NCBI RefSeq assembly: GCF_005280735.1
Contig: NZ_CP040078.1
Coordinates: forward strand, 1,736,001 to 1,800,000
Direction: 5' to 3'
DNA from: Trinickia violacea
GTDB lineage: Bacteria > Pseudomonadota > Gammaproteobacteria > Burkholderiales > Burkholderiaceae
Length of the DNA stretch: 64,000 bases
Shown here one piece after another: positions 1 to 9,119 of the stretch. The notes under the pieces are model-generated. The model was given only the letters and a program-made list of their open reading frames with translations, was not told where the DNA came from and searched no databases. The position numbers and the translations under genes were made by a program. Within the stretch, counting starts at the first letter, position 1. Each line of letters opens with the position of its first letter.

Positions 1-695
1 GCAAGATGCACGTCGTGCCGGGCGTGCTGTCGCCCGGTCTGGGCGATGCCATCGAAGCGGGCAAGGCCTACGTCGCCGCCGGGGCGAAGGCGCTGATGGT
101 CGTGACGCCGTACTACTACCGTCCGTCGCAGGCCGGCATCCTCGACTACTACAAGCGCTTCTCGGACGAAGTCGACGCCGACATCATCCTGTACGAGATT
201 CCTTATCGCACGGGCGTGTCGATGCACTACGAAACCGTCGACAAGCTCGCGGACATGACCCGCGTGGTCGGCATCAAGGCGTGCAATCCGGACCTCGCGC
301 AACAGATGCGCGTCGCCGAGCTCGCGAAGGACAAGATGGCGATCCTGACCGGCGAGGAAGACGTCCTGCCGCTACACGTGGCGATGGGCGCGGTGGGCGC
401 GATCATCGTCAGCTCGAACCTGATCCCGAAGCATTGGGCAGAAGTGCTGCGTCTGGCGATGAACGGCCGGCTCGCCGAAGCCGTTGCGCTGCACGCGTCG
501 ATGCGTCCGCTGATCGACGCGATGTTCGCCGAGCCGAATCCGGCGGGCGTGAAGGCGGCATTGCAGCTGCGCGGCCTCGATTTCGGCGGCCTCGTGCCGC
601 CGTTGATGGCGGCATCGGACAGCCTGCGCCGCCGCCTCGCCGATATCCTTGCGCCGCTTGTCGCGCGCGAATCCGAGTGGACCGCTCGTTCATAA
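1..695 (+). CDS. DapA-family (dihydrodipicolinate synthase-like) aldolase/dehydratase, 5' end cut
   Basis: The C-terminal part of a class I Schiff-base lyase with a TIM-barrel fold; the start lies left of the window. The motif LYEIPYRTG carries the family tyrosine (Y63 counted from the first Met in the window). VGIKACNPD carries the Schiff-base lysine 28 residues later (K91), the spacing seen in DapA. EPNPAGVKAAL is the typical C-terminal block. Real DapA for lysine synthesis usually stands alone. Here the gene leads straight into a Pot-type importer and two hydroxyacid oxidases, so a catabolic 2-oxo-acid aldolase or dehydratase is more likely. Substrate unknown. Confidence 0.85.
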   Translation, partial: KMHVVPGVLSPGLGDAIEAGKAYVAAGAKALMVVTPYYYRPSQAGILDYYKRFSDEVDADIILYEIPYRTGVSMHYETVDKLADMTRVVGIKACNPDLAQQMRVAELAKDKMAILTGEEDVLPLHVAMGAVGAIIVSSNLIPKHWAEVLRLAMNGRLAEAVALHASMRPLIDAMFAEPNPAGVKAALQLRGLDFGGLVPPLMAASDSLRRRLADILAPLVARESEWTARS

Positions 696-709
696 CCAGG
701 GGCAATGCC

Positions 710-1780
710 ATGTCATCGAACTCAAAACCCGTTTTGCCGCGGCGCAGGTTCCTGCAAGGCGCCGGCGCGACGCTGCTCTCCGGCGCGATCGGCGCGCCGA
801 TGGTGATGACCTCGCGCAAGGCGATGGCCGCAGGCAATCTCGTCGTGGTGAGCTGGGGCGGCAACTATCACCAGGGCGTCGAAGCGGCGCTCGCCAAGCC
901 CTTCGAAAAGGAATTCGGCGTGCAAGTCACGCTGGTCGACACGCCGGATCTCGCGAAGGTCAAGGCGCAGGTGATGACCAACAACGTGCAGTGGGACGTG
1001 TTCGATGCCGTCGGCCCGATGGCGATGACCGGCTCGAAGAACGGCTACTGGGAACCGCTCGATCCTGCGCTCTTCAACACGAAGGACCTGATTGCGCCGA
1101 TGACGAAGGAGGCCGTGCCGTTCTACGGCTTCACCGGCGGGATCTGCTGGGACAACAGCCGGTTTCCGGACGGCAAGCACCCGGAGACCTTCGCGGATTA
1201 CTGGGACGTCAAAAAATTCCCGGGTCATCGGACGTTGCGCAATCGCGCGAGCGAGACGCTGGAAATCGCGCTTCTCGCCGATGGCGTGCCACCCGACAAG
1301 CTGTATCCGCTCGACGTGGAACGTGCCTTTCGCGCGCTCGATCGCATCAAGCCTTACATCTCGAACTGGGTCGATCAGACGCCGCAGACGGTGACGCTCG
1401 TCGAAACCGGTCAGGTCGATTTCAGCTACACGTATTCGACCCGCGTGAAGGCCGCGCAGGAAGCGAAGAAGCCGATCGACTTCTCGTTCAAGCAGAACCT
1501 CGTCGGCCTCGAATATCTCGTCGTGTTGAAGAATGCACCGAACAAGGCCAACGCGATGAAGTTCGTGCAGTTTGCGATGCGTCCCGACCGTCAGGCCGCG
1601 CTGATGGAGTACCTGGTCAATACGCCCGCCAGCCGTTCGGCGCTCGCGATGATGAAGCCGGAAACGCGCAAATGGCTGTCGGACCCGTCCAGCAAGTCCA
1701 ATGCGATCAGCAATGACGTATGGTGGGCAGACCACTACGACGAGCTGACGCTGCGTTTCAAGGAGTGGGTGCTCGGTTAG
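710..1780 (+). CDS. ABC transporter substrate-binding protein, PotD/spermidine-putrescine type, Tat-exported
   Basis: A 356-residue periplasmic binding protein of the extracellular solute-binding family 1/PotD type. Residues 11-15 (RRRFL) followed by a hydrophobic stretch form a twin-arginine signal, which suggests folded export. The mature part begins near AAGNLVVVSWGG, a typical first strand. The ATG at 710 was chosen because AGGGG lies just upstream and the Tat signal starts there. The gene follows the DapA-like gene by 14 bp and precedes two permeases and an ATPase. The ligand cannot be read from sequence; members of this group bind polyamines, but many bind other small cations or carboxylates. 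Confidence 0.88.
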   Translation: MSSNSKPVLPRRRFLQGAGATLLSGAIGAPMVMTSRKAMAAGNLVVVSWGGNYHQGVEAALAKPFEKEFGVQVTLVDTPDLAKVKAQVMTNNVQWDVFDAVGPMAMTGSKNGYWEPLDPALFNTKDLIAPMTKEAVPFYGFTGGICWDNSRFPDGKHPETFADYWDVKKFPGHRTLRNRASETLEIALLADGVPPDKLYPLDVERAFRALDRIKPYISNWVDQTPQTVTLVETGQVDFSYTYSTRVKAAQEAKKPIDFSFKQNLVGLEYLVVLKNAPNKANAMKFVQFAMRPDRQAALMEYLVNTPASRSALAMMKPETRKWLSDPSSKSNAISNDVWWADHYDELTLRFKEWVLG

Positions 1781-1827
1781 TCGCGGATGCGTCACGCTCC
1801 GCGAGGCCGTAGATGGAGGAGACGAAA

Positions 1828-2700
1828 ATGAAATCTCGCCACGATGGGCTGCTCTATGTCGGCCCGGCGACGGTGTTCCTGTTTGTCATCATGCTGGTGC
1901 CGCTCGCGTATGTCGTCTACACGAGCTTGTGGGGCGCCGATGGGCCGACGCTGGCCGCCTACCAGCGGCTGCTGCGCAGCGCACTCTTTCTGCGGACCCT
2001 GTGGTCGACGTTCGAGATCAGCATCAGCGCCGCGGCGGCGAGCATGCTGCTCGGCTATCCGATCGCCTTGCATCTCGCGCGCCAGAGCCCGCGCAAGAGG
2101 GCAATCTTCATGGTGCTCGTGCTGGTGCCGTTCTGGACCAGCATTCTCGTGAAGAGCTATGCGTTCACCGTCCTGCTCGGCCGCCACGGGCTCGTCAATC
2201 AAGGGCTTTCCGCGCTATTTCACACGCAGGTCCAGTTGCCGATGCTCTTCAACCGCTTCGGCGTGATTGTGGGCATGACGAACTACCTGATTCCGTTCAT
2301 CGTGTTTCCGGTGTTGGCCAGTCTGCTGGCCATCGACCGGTCGCTCTATCTCGCCGCCGAGATTGCCGGTGCGAAGCCCCCTCGCATCTTCTTTCAGATC
2401 ACGCTGCCGCTGAGTTTGCCCGGCGTCGTTTCGGCGGGGCTGAGCACGACCGTCATGTCGATGGGGTTCTTCGTGATTCCCGCGCTGCTCGGCGGACGGA
2501 AGGACGCGATGATGTCCAACCTCGTCGATTTCTATACCCGTGAGGCGCTGGACTGGAACATGGCGTCGGCGATCGGCGTGATCCTGCTCGGCATCGTGAC
2601 GCTCGCCGCACTCGGCACAGATGGGTACCGAAAATACAGCGCACGCCGCATGGCGGCGAGCCATGCGGAAAGCGACACGAAACAAGGAGTCTTCGCATGA
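1828..2700 (+). CDS. ABC transporter permease, PotB type
   Basis: A 290-residue inner-membrane permease with about six hydrophobic segments. The cytoplasmic EAA-like loop, EIAGAKPPRIFFQITLPLS, docks the ATPase. An in-frame ATG exists at 1813, but GGAGGA at 1815-1820 sits at ideal distance from the ATG at 1828, so the latter is chosen. The stop overlaps the next start by 4 bp (ATGA), so translation is probably coupled to the second permease. Confidence 0.9.
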   Translation: MKSRHDGLLYVGPATVFLFVIMLVPLAYVVYTSLWGADGPTLAAYQRLLRSALFLRTLWSTFEISISAAAASMLLGYPIALHLARQSPRKRAIFMVLVLVPFWTSILVKSYAFTVLLGRHGLVNQGLSALFHTQVQLPMLFNRFGVIVGMTNYLIPFIVFPVLASLLAIDRSLYLAAEIAGAKPPRIFFQITLPLSLPGVVSAGLSTTVMSMGFFVIPALLGGRKDAMMSNLVDFYTREALDWNMASAIGVILLGIVTLAALGTDGYRKYSARRMAASHAESDTKQGVFA

Positions 2701-3563
2701 CACCCTCCATGGAGATGCCCGCGCGCGCGAAGAGCGGCGGGGCAGTGGTCGATCGTTTGACGCGCCGCTATGCGCGGCTGGGCAATGTGATCGCGCTGGC
2801 CGTGTACCTGTTCATCCTGGTGCCGACGCTGATCGTCCTGCCGATCTCGTTCGGCGGAAGCGGGGAGCTGACGTTTCCGCCGCGAGTGTGGACACTGGAG
2901 CTGTACCAGCATCTTTTCGGCTCCGCTGCATGGGTCGGCTCGATCCTGCAAAGCGTGAAGGTGGCCGCGATGACGACAGTCGTCGCGGCGCTGATCGGCG
3001 TGCCCGCGGCTTATGGACTCGTGCGCTTCGAGTTTCCCGGCAAGCGTCTCGTGATGTTGCTGCTGATGAGCCCCATCCTCGTGCCGGTGATCGTCATGTC
3101 GCTCGGCCTCTATCTGTATCTGTCGCGCCTGCATCTGGTCGGCACGACTGCGGGTCTCGTCGTGAGCCACGTCGCGTATGTCACGCCGTTCATGATGATG
3201 ACGGTGATGGCAGGCGTCAAAAAGCTCGACCCGGCGCTCGAGTTTGCGACGACCATCATGGGCGCGAAGCGCAGAACGGTGTTCATGAAGGTCGTGTTGC
3301 CGCAATTGCGGCCGTCGATTTTCGCGGGTGCGCTTTTTGCCTTCCTGGTGTCGTTCGACGAGGTGGTGATCGCGTGGTTTATCACGAGCCCGACCACCAC
3401 GACGCTGCCGGTCAAGATGTACAGCAGTATCCAATGGGATGTTTCGCCGGTGATCGCCGCGGTGTCCGCTTTGCTCACCGTGCTTTCGCTGGTGTTCTGC
3501 TGCGTCTCGGCTTTGCTGCAACCGGCCGCACCTAAGCGGGCCGCGCCGAAGTCCTCACATTGA
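2697..3563 (+). CDS. ABC transporter permease, PotC type
   Basis: A 288-residue second permease of the same importer. It has an N-terminal transmembrane helix (NVIALAVYLFILVPTLIVLP), four to five more helices, and the EAA loop TTIMGAKRRTVFMKVVLPQLRP. The start overlaps the stop of the preceding permease (ATGA) and has AAGGAG about 8 bases upstream. With the upstream permease it forms the heterodimeric channel; the ATPase gene follows after 14 bp. Confidence 0.9.
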   Translation: MTPSMEMPARAKSGGAVVDRLTRRYARLGNVIALAVYLFILVPTLIVLPISFGGSGELTFPPRVWTLELYQHLFGSAAWVGSILQSVKVAAMTTVVAALIGVPAAYGLVRFEFPGKRLVMLLLMSPILVPVIVMSLGLYLYLSRLHLVGTTAGLVVSHVAYVTPFMMMTVMAGVKKLDPALEFATTIMGAKRRTVFMKVVLPQLRPSIFAGALFAFLVSFDEVVIAWFITSPTTTTLPVKMYSSIQWDVSPVIAAVSALLTVLSLVFCCVSALLQPAAPKRAAPKSSH

Positions 3564-3577
3564 AGCGGGAGGTAACA

Positions 3578-4750
3578 ATGGCTCACGTACTGCTCGAGAA
3601 CGAAGGGCTGCCTTCGGCGGGTGTGGAACCGCGCAGCGATATCAGCACGCGTGCGGCATCCGGCGCAACGAACGTGAAGGGCAACATGATTGTTTTCGAA
3701 GGCGTCGGCAAGACGTATGGCAGTTCGGTTGCGCTGCAGACGACGGATCTCGTCGTGCGCGAAGGCGAATTCCTGAGCCTGCTCGGGCCGAGCGGATCGG
3801 GCAAGAGCACGATCCTGAACATCGTCGCAGGCGCGATCGCGCCGACGAGCGGACGCATCCTGCTGAACGGCACGGACGTGTCGACCGTACCGCCGCGTGA
3901 GCGCGGGCTCGGCATGGTGTTCCAGAACTACGCGCTGTTGCCGCATCTGAACGTGTTCGACAACGTCGCGTTCCCGCTGCGGATTCGCGGACTCGGCAAG
4001 GATGAAATCGCGCAGCGCGTGCGCAACGCGCTGGAGCGCGTCGGCCTTGTCGGGTACGAGCAGCGCAAGCCGCGCGAAATGTCGGGCGGACAACAGCAGC
4101 GCGTGGGCATCGCGCGCTGCATCGTGTATTCGCCGTCGGTGATTCTGATGGACGAGCCGCTCGGCGCGCTCGACAAGAAGCTGCGCGACCAATTGCAAGG
4201 CGAGATCAAGCGCCTGCATAAGGATCTCGGCACGACGCTCGTGTACGTCACGCATGATCAGGAAGAAGCGCTGAACCTGTCGGATCGCGTGTGCCTGATG
4301 AACGCCGGACGCATCGCTCAGATCGGCACGCCCGACGAGCTGTATTTCGAGCCGGTCAACGAGTTCGTCGCGGACTTCGTCGGCGAATCGAACCTGATCG
4401 AAGGGACGGTGACGGCGAACGGCACGGTCGCGACCGCGGACGGCTTCGCGCTTGCCGTGCGCAGCACCGAAGGTCATGCAACCGGCTCGCGCGTGAAGGT
4501 GCTCGTGCGTCCCGAGAAGATCGCCGTGCTGGAAGGCGACTCGGCGACGACGGCCGGGCAGAACGTGTGCACCGGCACGATCGCGCAGACTTCGTTCGTC
4601 GGCGGCATGACGCGCATCGAGCTGCAACGCCAGGGCGGCGCGCCGCTGCTGGTCAAGACGATTTCATCGCGCGCCACGGAGCGCTTGCCGGCGGGTCATC
4701 CGATGACGGTCGCGTGGTCGGCGAGCGATAGCGTGGTGCTGAAGAACTAG
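3578..4750 (+). CDS. ABC transporter ATP-binding protein, PotA type
   Basis: A 390-residue ATPase that powers the importer. The Walker A is GPSGSGKST (about 70-78), the signature MSGGQQQRVGIARC and the Walker B VILMDEPLGALD, followed by a C-terminal TOBE domain with VLVRPEKI. The ATG at 3578 follows GGGAGGT. A TTG at 3560 in the same frame lacks a good ribosome site. The N-terminal 36 residues are longer than usual for PotA. An internal ATG at 3686 preceded by GAAGGG would give the standard length, so the true start could be there. Confidence 0.88.
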   Translation: MAHVLLENEGLPSAGVEPRSDISTRAASGATNVKGNMIVFEGVGKTYGSSVALQTTDLVVREGEFLSLLGPSGSGKSTILNIVAGAIAPTSGRILLNGTDVSTVPPRERGLGMVFQNYALLPHLNVFDNVAFPLRIRGLGKDEIAQRVRNALERVGLVGYEQRKPREMSGGQQQRVGIARCIVYSPSVILMDEPLGALDKKLRDQLQGEIKRLHKDLGTTLVYVTHDQEEALNLSDRVCLMNAGRIAQIGTPDELYFEPVNEFVADFVGESNLIEGTVTANGTVATADGFALAVRSTEGHATGSRVKVLVRPEKIAVLEGDSATTAGQNVCTGTIAQTSFVGGMTRIELQRQGGAPLLVKTISSRATERLPAGHPMTVAWSASDSVVLKN

Positions 4751-4757
4751 GGCGAAC

Positions 4758-6203
4758 ATGGAACAACAGAAGATAGCCGAAACGATGCGCGAGCTGGTGG
4801 GCGCAGCCAACGTCGTCAACGCCGCCGCCGACATGTCGCCGCATCTGATCGACTGGCGCAAGCGTCATACCGGGACGGCCGCGTGCGTGGTGTTTCCGCG
4901 CAATGTCGAGCAGGTGTCGAGGGTGCTCGCTCACTGCAACGCGAACGGTATCAAGGTGTTTCCGCAAGGCGGCAACACCAGTGTGTGCGGCGGCTCGGTG
5001 CCGGACGCGAGCGGCAACAGCATCCTGCTGAACCTCGGCAAGATGAACCGCATCCTCGAGATCAACGCGAACGACAATTCGATGACGGTCGAAGCGGGCT
5101 GCATCCTCGCGGACTTGCAGGAAGCGGCGCTCGAAGCGGATCGCATGTTCCCGCTCACGCTCGGCGCGGAAGGCTCGTGCCAGATCGGCGGCAACATCGC
5201 GACGAATGCCGGTGGCACGAACGTCGTGCGCTTCGGCAACACGCGCGATCTCGTGCTCGGCCTGCAAGTCGTACTGCCCGACGGCAAGGTGTGGAACGGC
5301 TTGCGCACGCTGCGCAAGAACAACAGCGGCTACGACCTGAAGAACCTGTTCGTCGGCTCGGAAGGCACGCTCGGCGTGGTGACGGCGGCGTCGCTCAAGC
5401 TCTTTCCGAAGCCGCGCGCGGTCGCAACCGCGCTGCTCGGCTTCGATACCGTCGATGCGGCCGTGCAGGCCGGCATCGCGTTGCAATCGGCGTTTCCGGG
5501 CGAATTGGTCGGACTCGAGCTGATCTCGCAGAGCGAGTTCGAGATCTCGCTGCGTCACGCGGCCAAGGCGCGCAATCCGTTTCAGCACACGCCGCTGTGG
5601 ATGGTGCTCGTCGAGCTCGCGGCGTCGACGGGGACGAGCGAGGCGCTCGCGGACAGGCTTACGGAAGCGCTCGAAGCGCCGTCGGAAACGGGCGCGATCG
5701 TCGATGCGGTGATCGCGTCGAGCGAGCAGCAGCGAGGCGACCTGTGGCACATCCGGCACAGCGTGACCGAGGCGAACGGGCGCGAAGGCATGGGCCTCAC
5801 GCACGACATCGCGGTCCCGACGTATCGCATTCCCGATTTCGTCGCGCAGGCAGGCGCCGCGCTCGCGGAGCACTATCCGATGGCCGTGCCGGTGATCGTC
5901 GGCCATATGGGTGACGGCAACCTGCATTACATCGCGATGTTCACGCATGAATTCTGGGCCCAGGTGCCCGACAAGATGCGTATGCAGCGCGACGTGAGCC
6001 ATCTGCTCTACGACATCGCGGCGGCGATGGGCGGCACGTTCAGCGCGGAGCACGGCATCGGTTCGCTGCATGTCGAGGAGATGTCGCGCTACAAGGACGC
6101 GCAGGAACTCGCGATGATGCGCCAGATAAAGGACTTGCTCGATCCGAACGACACGATGAATCCTGGCCGAGTGTTGCCGCCGGCGTCTGACGGTTTGCGG
6201 TGA
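4758..6203 (+). CDS. FAD-binding oxidoreductase, D-2-hydroxyglutarate/D-lactate dehydrogenase type
   Basis: A 481-residue flavoenzyme of the vanillyl-alcohol oxidase fold. The FAD domain contains PQGGNTSVCGGSVPD (about residues 69-83) and the GAEGSCQIGGNIATNAGG block. The C-terminal part has the metal ligands HMGDGNLHY (H383) and SAEHGIG (E431, H432) found in D2HGDH, YdiJ and GlcD. It oxidises a D-2-hydroxyacid to the 2-oxoacid and passes electrons to a carrier. It lies 7 bp after the ABC ATPase and 4 bp before an FMN hydroxyacid oxidase, so the operon may handle both D- and L-forms of one substrate (inference). Confidence 0.88.
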   Translation: MEQQKIAETMRELVGAANVVNAAADMSPHLIDWRKRHTGTAACVVFPRNVEQVSRVLAHCNANGIKVFPQGGNTSVCGGSVPDASGNSILLNLGKMNRILEINANDNSMTVEAGCILADLQEAALEADRMFPLTLGAEGSCQIGGNIATNAGGTNVVRFGNTRDLVLGLQVVLPDGKVWNGLRTLRKNNSGYDLKNLFVGSEGTLGVVTAASLKLFPKPRAVATALLGFDTVDAAVQAGIALQSAFPGELVGLELISQSEFEISLRHAAKARNPFQHTPLWMVLVELAASTGTSEALADRLTEALEAPSETGAIVDAVIASSEQQRGDLWHIRHSVTEANGREGMGLTHDIAVPTYRIPDFVAQAGAALAEHYPMAVPVIVGHMGDGNLHYIAMFTHEFWAQVPDKMRMQRDVSHLLYDIAAAMGGTFSAEHGIGSLHVEEMSRYKDAQELAMMRQIKDLLDPNDTMNPGRVLPPASDGLR

Positions 6204-6207
6204 GTGC

Positions 6208-7368
6208 ATGACTGCGGCAAACGTAGCGGATTACGTCGAGTCGGCGCGGCGTTTCCTGCCCGACTTCGCGTACCAGTATCTCGAGGGAGGCGCGGAAGAC
6301 GAGATCACAATGACGGCGAACCGCGCCGCGTTCCGGCGTATCGGCTTTACGCCGCGCGTGCTCGTCGATGTCGATGCGGTCGATACGCGCGCGACGCTCG
6401 CGGGCGCATCGGCCGCGTGGCCCGCGGTCGTCGGGCCGACCGGGCTCAACGGACTCTACTGGCCGCGCGCAGAGGAAACCCTCGCGCAGGCTGCGCACGC
6501 GGCGGGGTTGCCGTTCGCGCTTTCGACCGCGTCCACCAGCCTGATTGAAGACGTGCGGCGTGCAAGCGACGGCGAATTGTGGCTGCAACTCTACGTGCAG
6601 CAGGACCGGCGGATCGCCGAAAGCATGATGGCGCGCGCCCGCGCGAACGGCTTCACGACGCTGCTGCTGACCGTCGATACGCCCGTCACCGGACAGCGCG
6701 ACCACTACGCGCGCACCGGCTTCACGCTGCCGCTGCGCTGGACGCCACGTCTTCTGTGGGACGTGCTCGCGCATCCGCGCTGGGTTGCGCGGGTGGGGCG
6801 GCATGGCGTGCCGCAGCTCGTCAACATCGCGAAGAGCGCGGGCCTCGGGCCGGGCATCGAAGCCCAGGCCGCCGCGCTGAGCCGCCAGATGGACCGCTCG
6901 CTCGCCTGGGACGATCTCGCGTGGCTGCGCCGGCATTGGCCAGGCCGAATACTGGTCAAGGGCGTGCAGAGCGTCGACGATGCCGTGCGCGCGTCGCGGC
7001 ACGACATGGATGGCGTCGTGCTGTCGAATCATGGCGGACGTCAGCTCGACGGCGCGCCGAGCGCGATGGAGATACTCGCCGGCGCGCGTGCGTCGACGCC
7101 GCGCGGCTTCGAGCTTTTCATCGACGGCGGCGTGCGGCGCGGCAGCGACATTGTCAAGGCCGTCGCGCTGGGTGCGCGCGGCGTGCTGCTCGGCCGTGCG
7201 CCGCTCTACGGACTGGCCGGACATGGCCGCGCAGGTGTCGATCACGTGCTTGCGCTGGTCTTCAACGAATTGCAGATCTGCTTGCGGCTGATCGGCTGCG
7301 CGCGCATCGACGCTCTCGACGCGTCGTGGCTGAGCGTCGCGTGCGACGCTCATGCGTTTGATAGATAG
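6208..7368 (+). CDS. FMN-dependent alpha-hydroxyacid oxidase/dehydrogenase (LldD/mandelate dehydrogenase family)
   Basis: A 386-residue TIM-barrel flavoprotein. SNHGGRQLDG contains the catalytic histidine (H275) and the substrate-binding arginine three residues on. FIDGGVRRGSDIVKAVALGA is the FMN-phosphate site. The N-terminal YLEGGAEDEITM matches the Y-x-x-x-G-A-x-x-E start of the family. It oxidises an L-2-hydroxyacid to a 2-oxoacid. It ends the operon and faces the etf genes tail to tail, 15 bp apart. The exact substrate (lactate, mandelate, glycolate or another) is not determined. Confidence 0.88.
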   Translation: MTAANVADYVESARRFLPDFAYQYLEGGAEDEITMTANRAAFRRIGFTPRVLVDVDAVDTRATLAGASAAWPAVVGPTGLNGLYWPRAEETLAQAAHAAGLPFALSTASTSLIEDVRRASDGELWLQLYVQQDRRIAESMMARARANGFTTLLLTVDTPVTGQRDHYARTGFTLPLRWTPRLLWDVLAHPRWVARVGRHGVPQLVNIAKSAGLGPGIEAQAAALSRQMDRSLAWDDLAWLRRHWPGRILVKGVQSVDDAVRASRHDMDGVVLSNHGGRQLDGAPSAMEILAGARASTPRGFELFIDGGVRRGSDIVKAVALGARGVLLGRAPLYGLAGHGRAGVDHVLALVFNELQICLRLIGCARIDALDASWLSVACDAHAFDR

Positions 7369-7383
7369 CGTGCGCCGTTCAGG

Positions 7384-8313
7384 TCACAAAGCCTGCGTCA
7401 TCTCCGGCACCGCCTCGAACAGATCGCCGACGAGGCCGTAATCCGCGACGCTGAAGATCGGCGCCTCGGCATCCTTGTTGATCGCGACGATGACCTTCGA
7501 ATCCTTCATGCCGGCGAGATGCTGGATCGCGCCCGAAATGCCGACCGCGACATACAGCTGCGGCGCGACGATCTTGCCGGTCTGACCGACCTGCCAGTCG
7601 TTCGGCGCGAAGCCTGAATCCACAGCGGCGCGTGACGCGCCCACCGCCGCGCCGAGCTTTTGTGCGAGCGGATCGAGCAGCGAGAAGTTGTCCGCGCTGC
7701 CCATGCCGCGGCCGCCCGACACGACGATGCGTGCCGAGGTCAGTTCCGGCCGCTCGCTCGTCGCTATTTCGCGGCGCACGAAACGCGCACGGCCGGTTTC
7801 GGCGACCGCGTCCTTCGTTTCGATGGGCGCGCTGCCTCCGCTTTCAGACGCGGCATCGAACGCGGTCGTGCGGATCGTCGCGACCACGATCGCATCGGCG
7901 CATTGCACCGTGGCGATCGCGTTGCCCGCGTAGATCGGCCGGTCGAATGTATCGGCGGAATGGATCGCGATCACGTCCGAGATCTGCGATGCGTCGAGCT
8001 TCGCTGCGACACGCGGCGCGACGTTCTTGCCTGCGGCCGTCGCCGGAAACAGCACATGCGTGTATGAGGAGGCGAGCGCCAGGACCTGCGCGGCGACGTT
8101 CTCCGCGAGGCCCTCCGCGAGGTGGGGGGCATCGATCAGGACCACCTTCCCGACGCCTTCGATTGCGCTCGCGGCTTCCGCGGCGGCTCGCGCGCCGTGT
8201 CCGGCGATCAGCACATGCACGCCGTTGTTCAACTGCCGCGCGGCAGCAACCGTATGCAGCGTCGCTGCCTTGAGCGACGCGTTGCCGTGTTCGGCAATGA
8301 CGAGAGTGGTCAT
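7384..8313 (-). CDS. etfA: Electron transfer flavoprotein alpha subunit
   Basis: A 309-residue EtfA/FixB protein. The conserved C-terminal FAD domain reads VSGGRGMGSADNFSLLDPLA, then QVGQTGKIVAPQLYVAVGISGAIQH, and ends with NKDAEAPIFSVADYGLVGD, all diagnostic. It forms a heterodimer with the adjacent EtfB and carries electrons from dehydrogenases to ETF-ubiquinone oxidoreductase. The start abuts the etfB stop with no gap. Upstream on the same strand is an FAD-dependent dehydrogenase, which suggests this ETF serves it directly. Confidence 0.96.
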   Translation of the reverse strand: MTTLVIAEHGNASLKAATLHTVAAARQLNNGVHVLIAGHGARAAAEAASAIEGVGKVVLIDAPHLAEGLAENVAAQVLALASSYTHVLFPATAAGKNVAPRVAAKLDASQISDVIAIHSADTFDRPIYAGNAIATVQCADAIVVATIRTTAFDAASESGGSAPIETKDAVAETGRARFVRREIATSERPELTSARIVVSGGRGMGSADNFSLLDPLAQKLGAAVGASRAAVDSGFAPNDWQVGQTGKIVAPQLYVAVGISGAIQHLAGMKDSKVIVAINKDAEAPIFSVADYGLVGDLFEAVPEMTQAL

Positions 8314-9063
8314 TCAGATTACCTTCGCTTCGTTTTTCAGCTTGTCGATGAGGGCAGCGACGTCCGCCACGCGCACGCCCGCTTTGCGCGCCGCCGGCTC
8401 GACCACTTTCAGCGTTTTCAGGCGCGGGGCAGGATCGACGCCGAGGTCAGTGGGGCTTACCGTGTCCACCGGCTTCTTCTTCGCCTTCATGATGTTGGGC
8501 AGCGTGACGTAGCGCGGCTCGTTCAGGCGCAGATCCGTCGTGACGATGGCGGGCAGTGGCAGTTCGATCACCTCGAGGCCACCGTCCACTTCGCGCGTGA
8601 CGGTGATCTTGTCCCCTTGAATGTCGATGGCGCTCGCGAACGTTGCCTGCGGCCAGTCGAGCAGCGCGGCGAGCAACTGGCCGGTCTGGCCGGCGTCGTC
8701 GTCGATGGCCTGTTTGCCGAGAATCACCAGTTGCGGCTGTTCGCGCTCGACGGCGGCCTTCAGCAGCTTCGCGACCGCGAGCGGTTGCAGTTCGACGTCC
8801 GTCTGGATGTGCAGCCCGCGATCCGCGCCGATGGCAAGGGCCGTGCGCAGCGTCTCCGTGCACTGCGCCGGACCGCAGGTGAACGCGATCACGTCGCTCG
8901 CCTGACCGGCCTCCTTCAGACGCGTCGCCGCTTCGACGGCGATCTCGTCGAACGGATTCATCGACATCTTCACGTTGCCGATATCGACACCGCTCTGGTC
9001 CGCCTTCACGCGAACCTTCACGTTGTAGTCGACAACGCGCTTGACTGCTGTCATGACCTTCAT
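8314..9063 (-). CDS. etfB: Electron transfer flavoprotein beta subunit
   Basis: A 249-residue EtfB/FixA protein. It begins MKVMTAVKRVVDYNVKVRVK and contains NVKMSMNPFDEIAVEAATRLKE and the AMP-binding-side motif VILGKQAIDDDAGQTGQLLA. The ATG at 9063 is preceded by GAGGAAA; an upstream in-frame start gives a non-conserved extension. It is transcribed in the order FAD dehydrogenase, etfB, etfA, with 56 bp before it and none after it. Confidence 0.96.
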   Translation of the reverse strand: MKVMTAVKRVVDYNVKVRVKADQSGVDIGNVKMSMNPFDEIAVEAATRLKEAGQASDVIAFTCGPAQCTETLRTALAIGADRGLHIQTDVELQPLAVAKLLKAAVEREQPQLVILGKQAIDDDAGQTGQLLAALLDWPQATFASAIDIQGDKITVTREVDGGLEVIELPLPAIVTTDLRLNEPRYVTLPNIMKAKKKPVDTVSPTDLGVDPAPRLKTLKVVEPAARKAGVRVADVAALIDKLKNEAKVI

Positions 9064-9119
9064 GCGTGGTTTCCTCAATGCTCGAGTGAGTTTCAATGCG
9101 TGCCGTCGTCAGCTGCGCG

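Noticed and set aside
281..864. Long Arg/Ala-rich frames on both strands over real genes
   Set aside because: They are shadows caused by high GC at third positions: composition is low-complexity and no ribosome site or domain is seen. The same holds across the window, e.g. 3110-4627, 4653-6209, 17959-19227, 19025-20812, 21606-23558, 42004-44316, 50790-52028 and 59779-61773.
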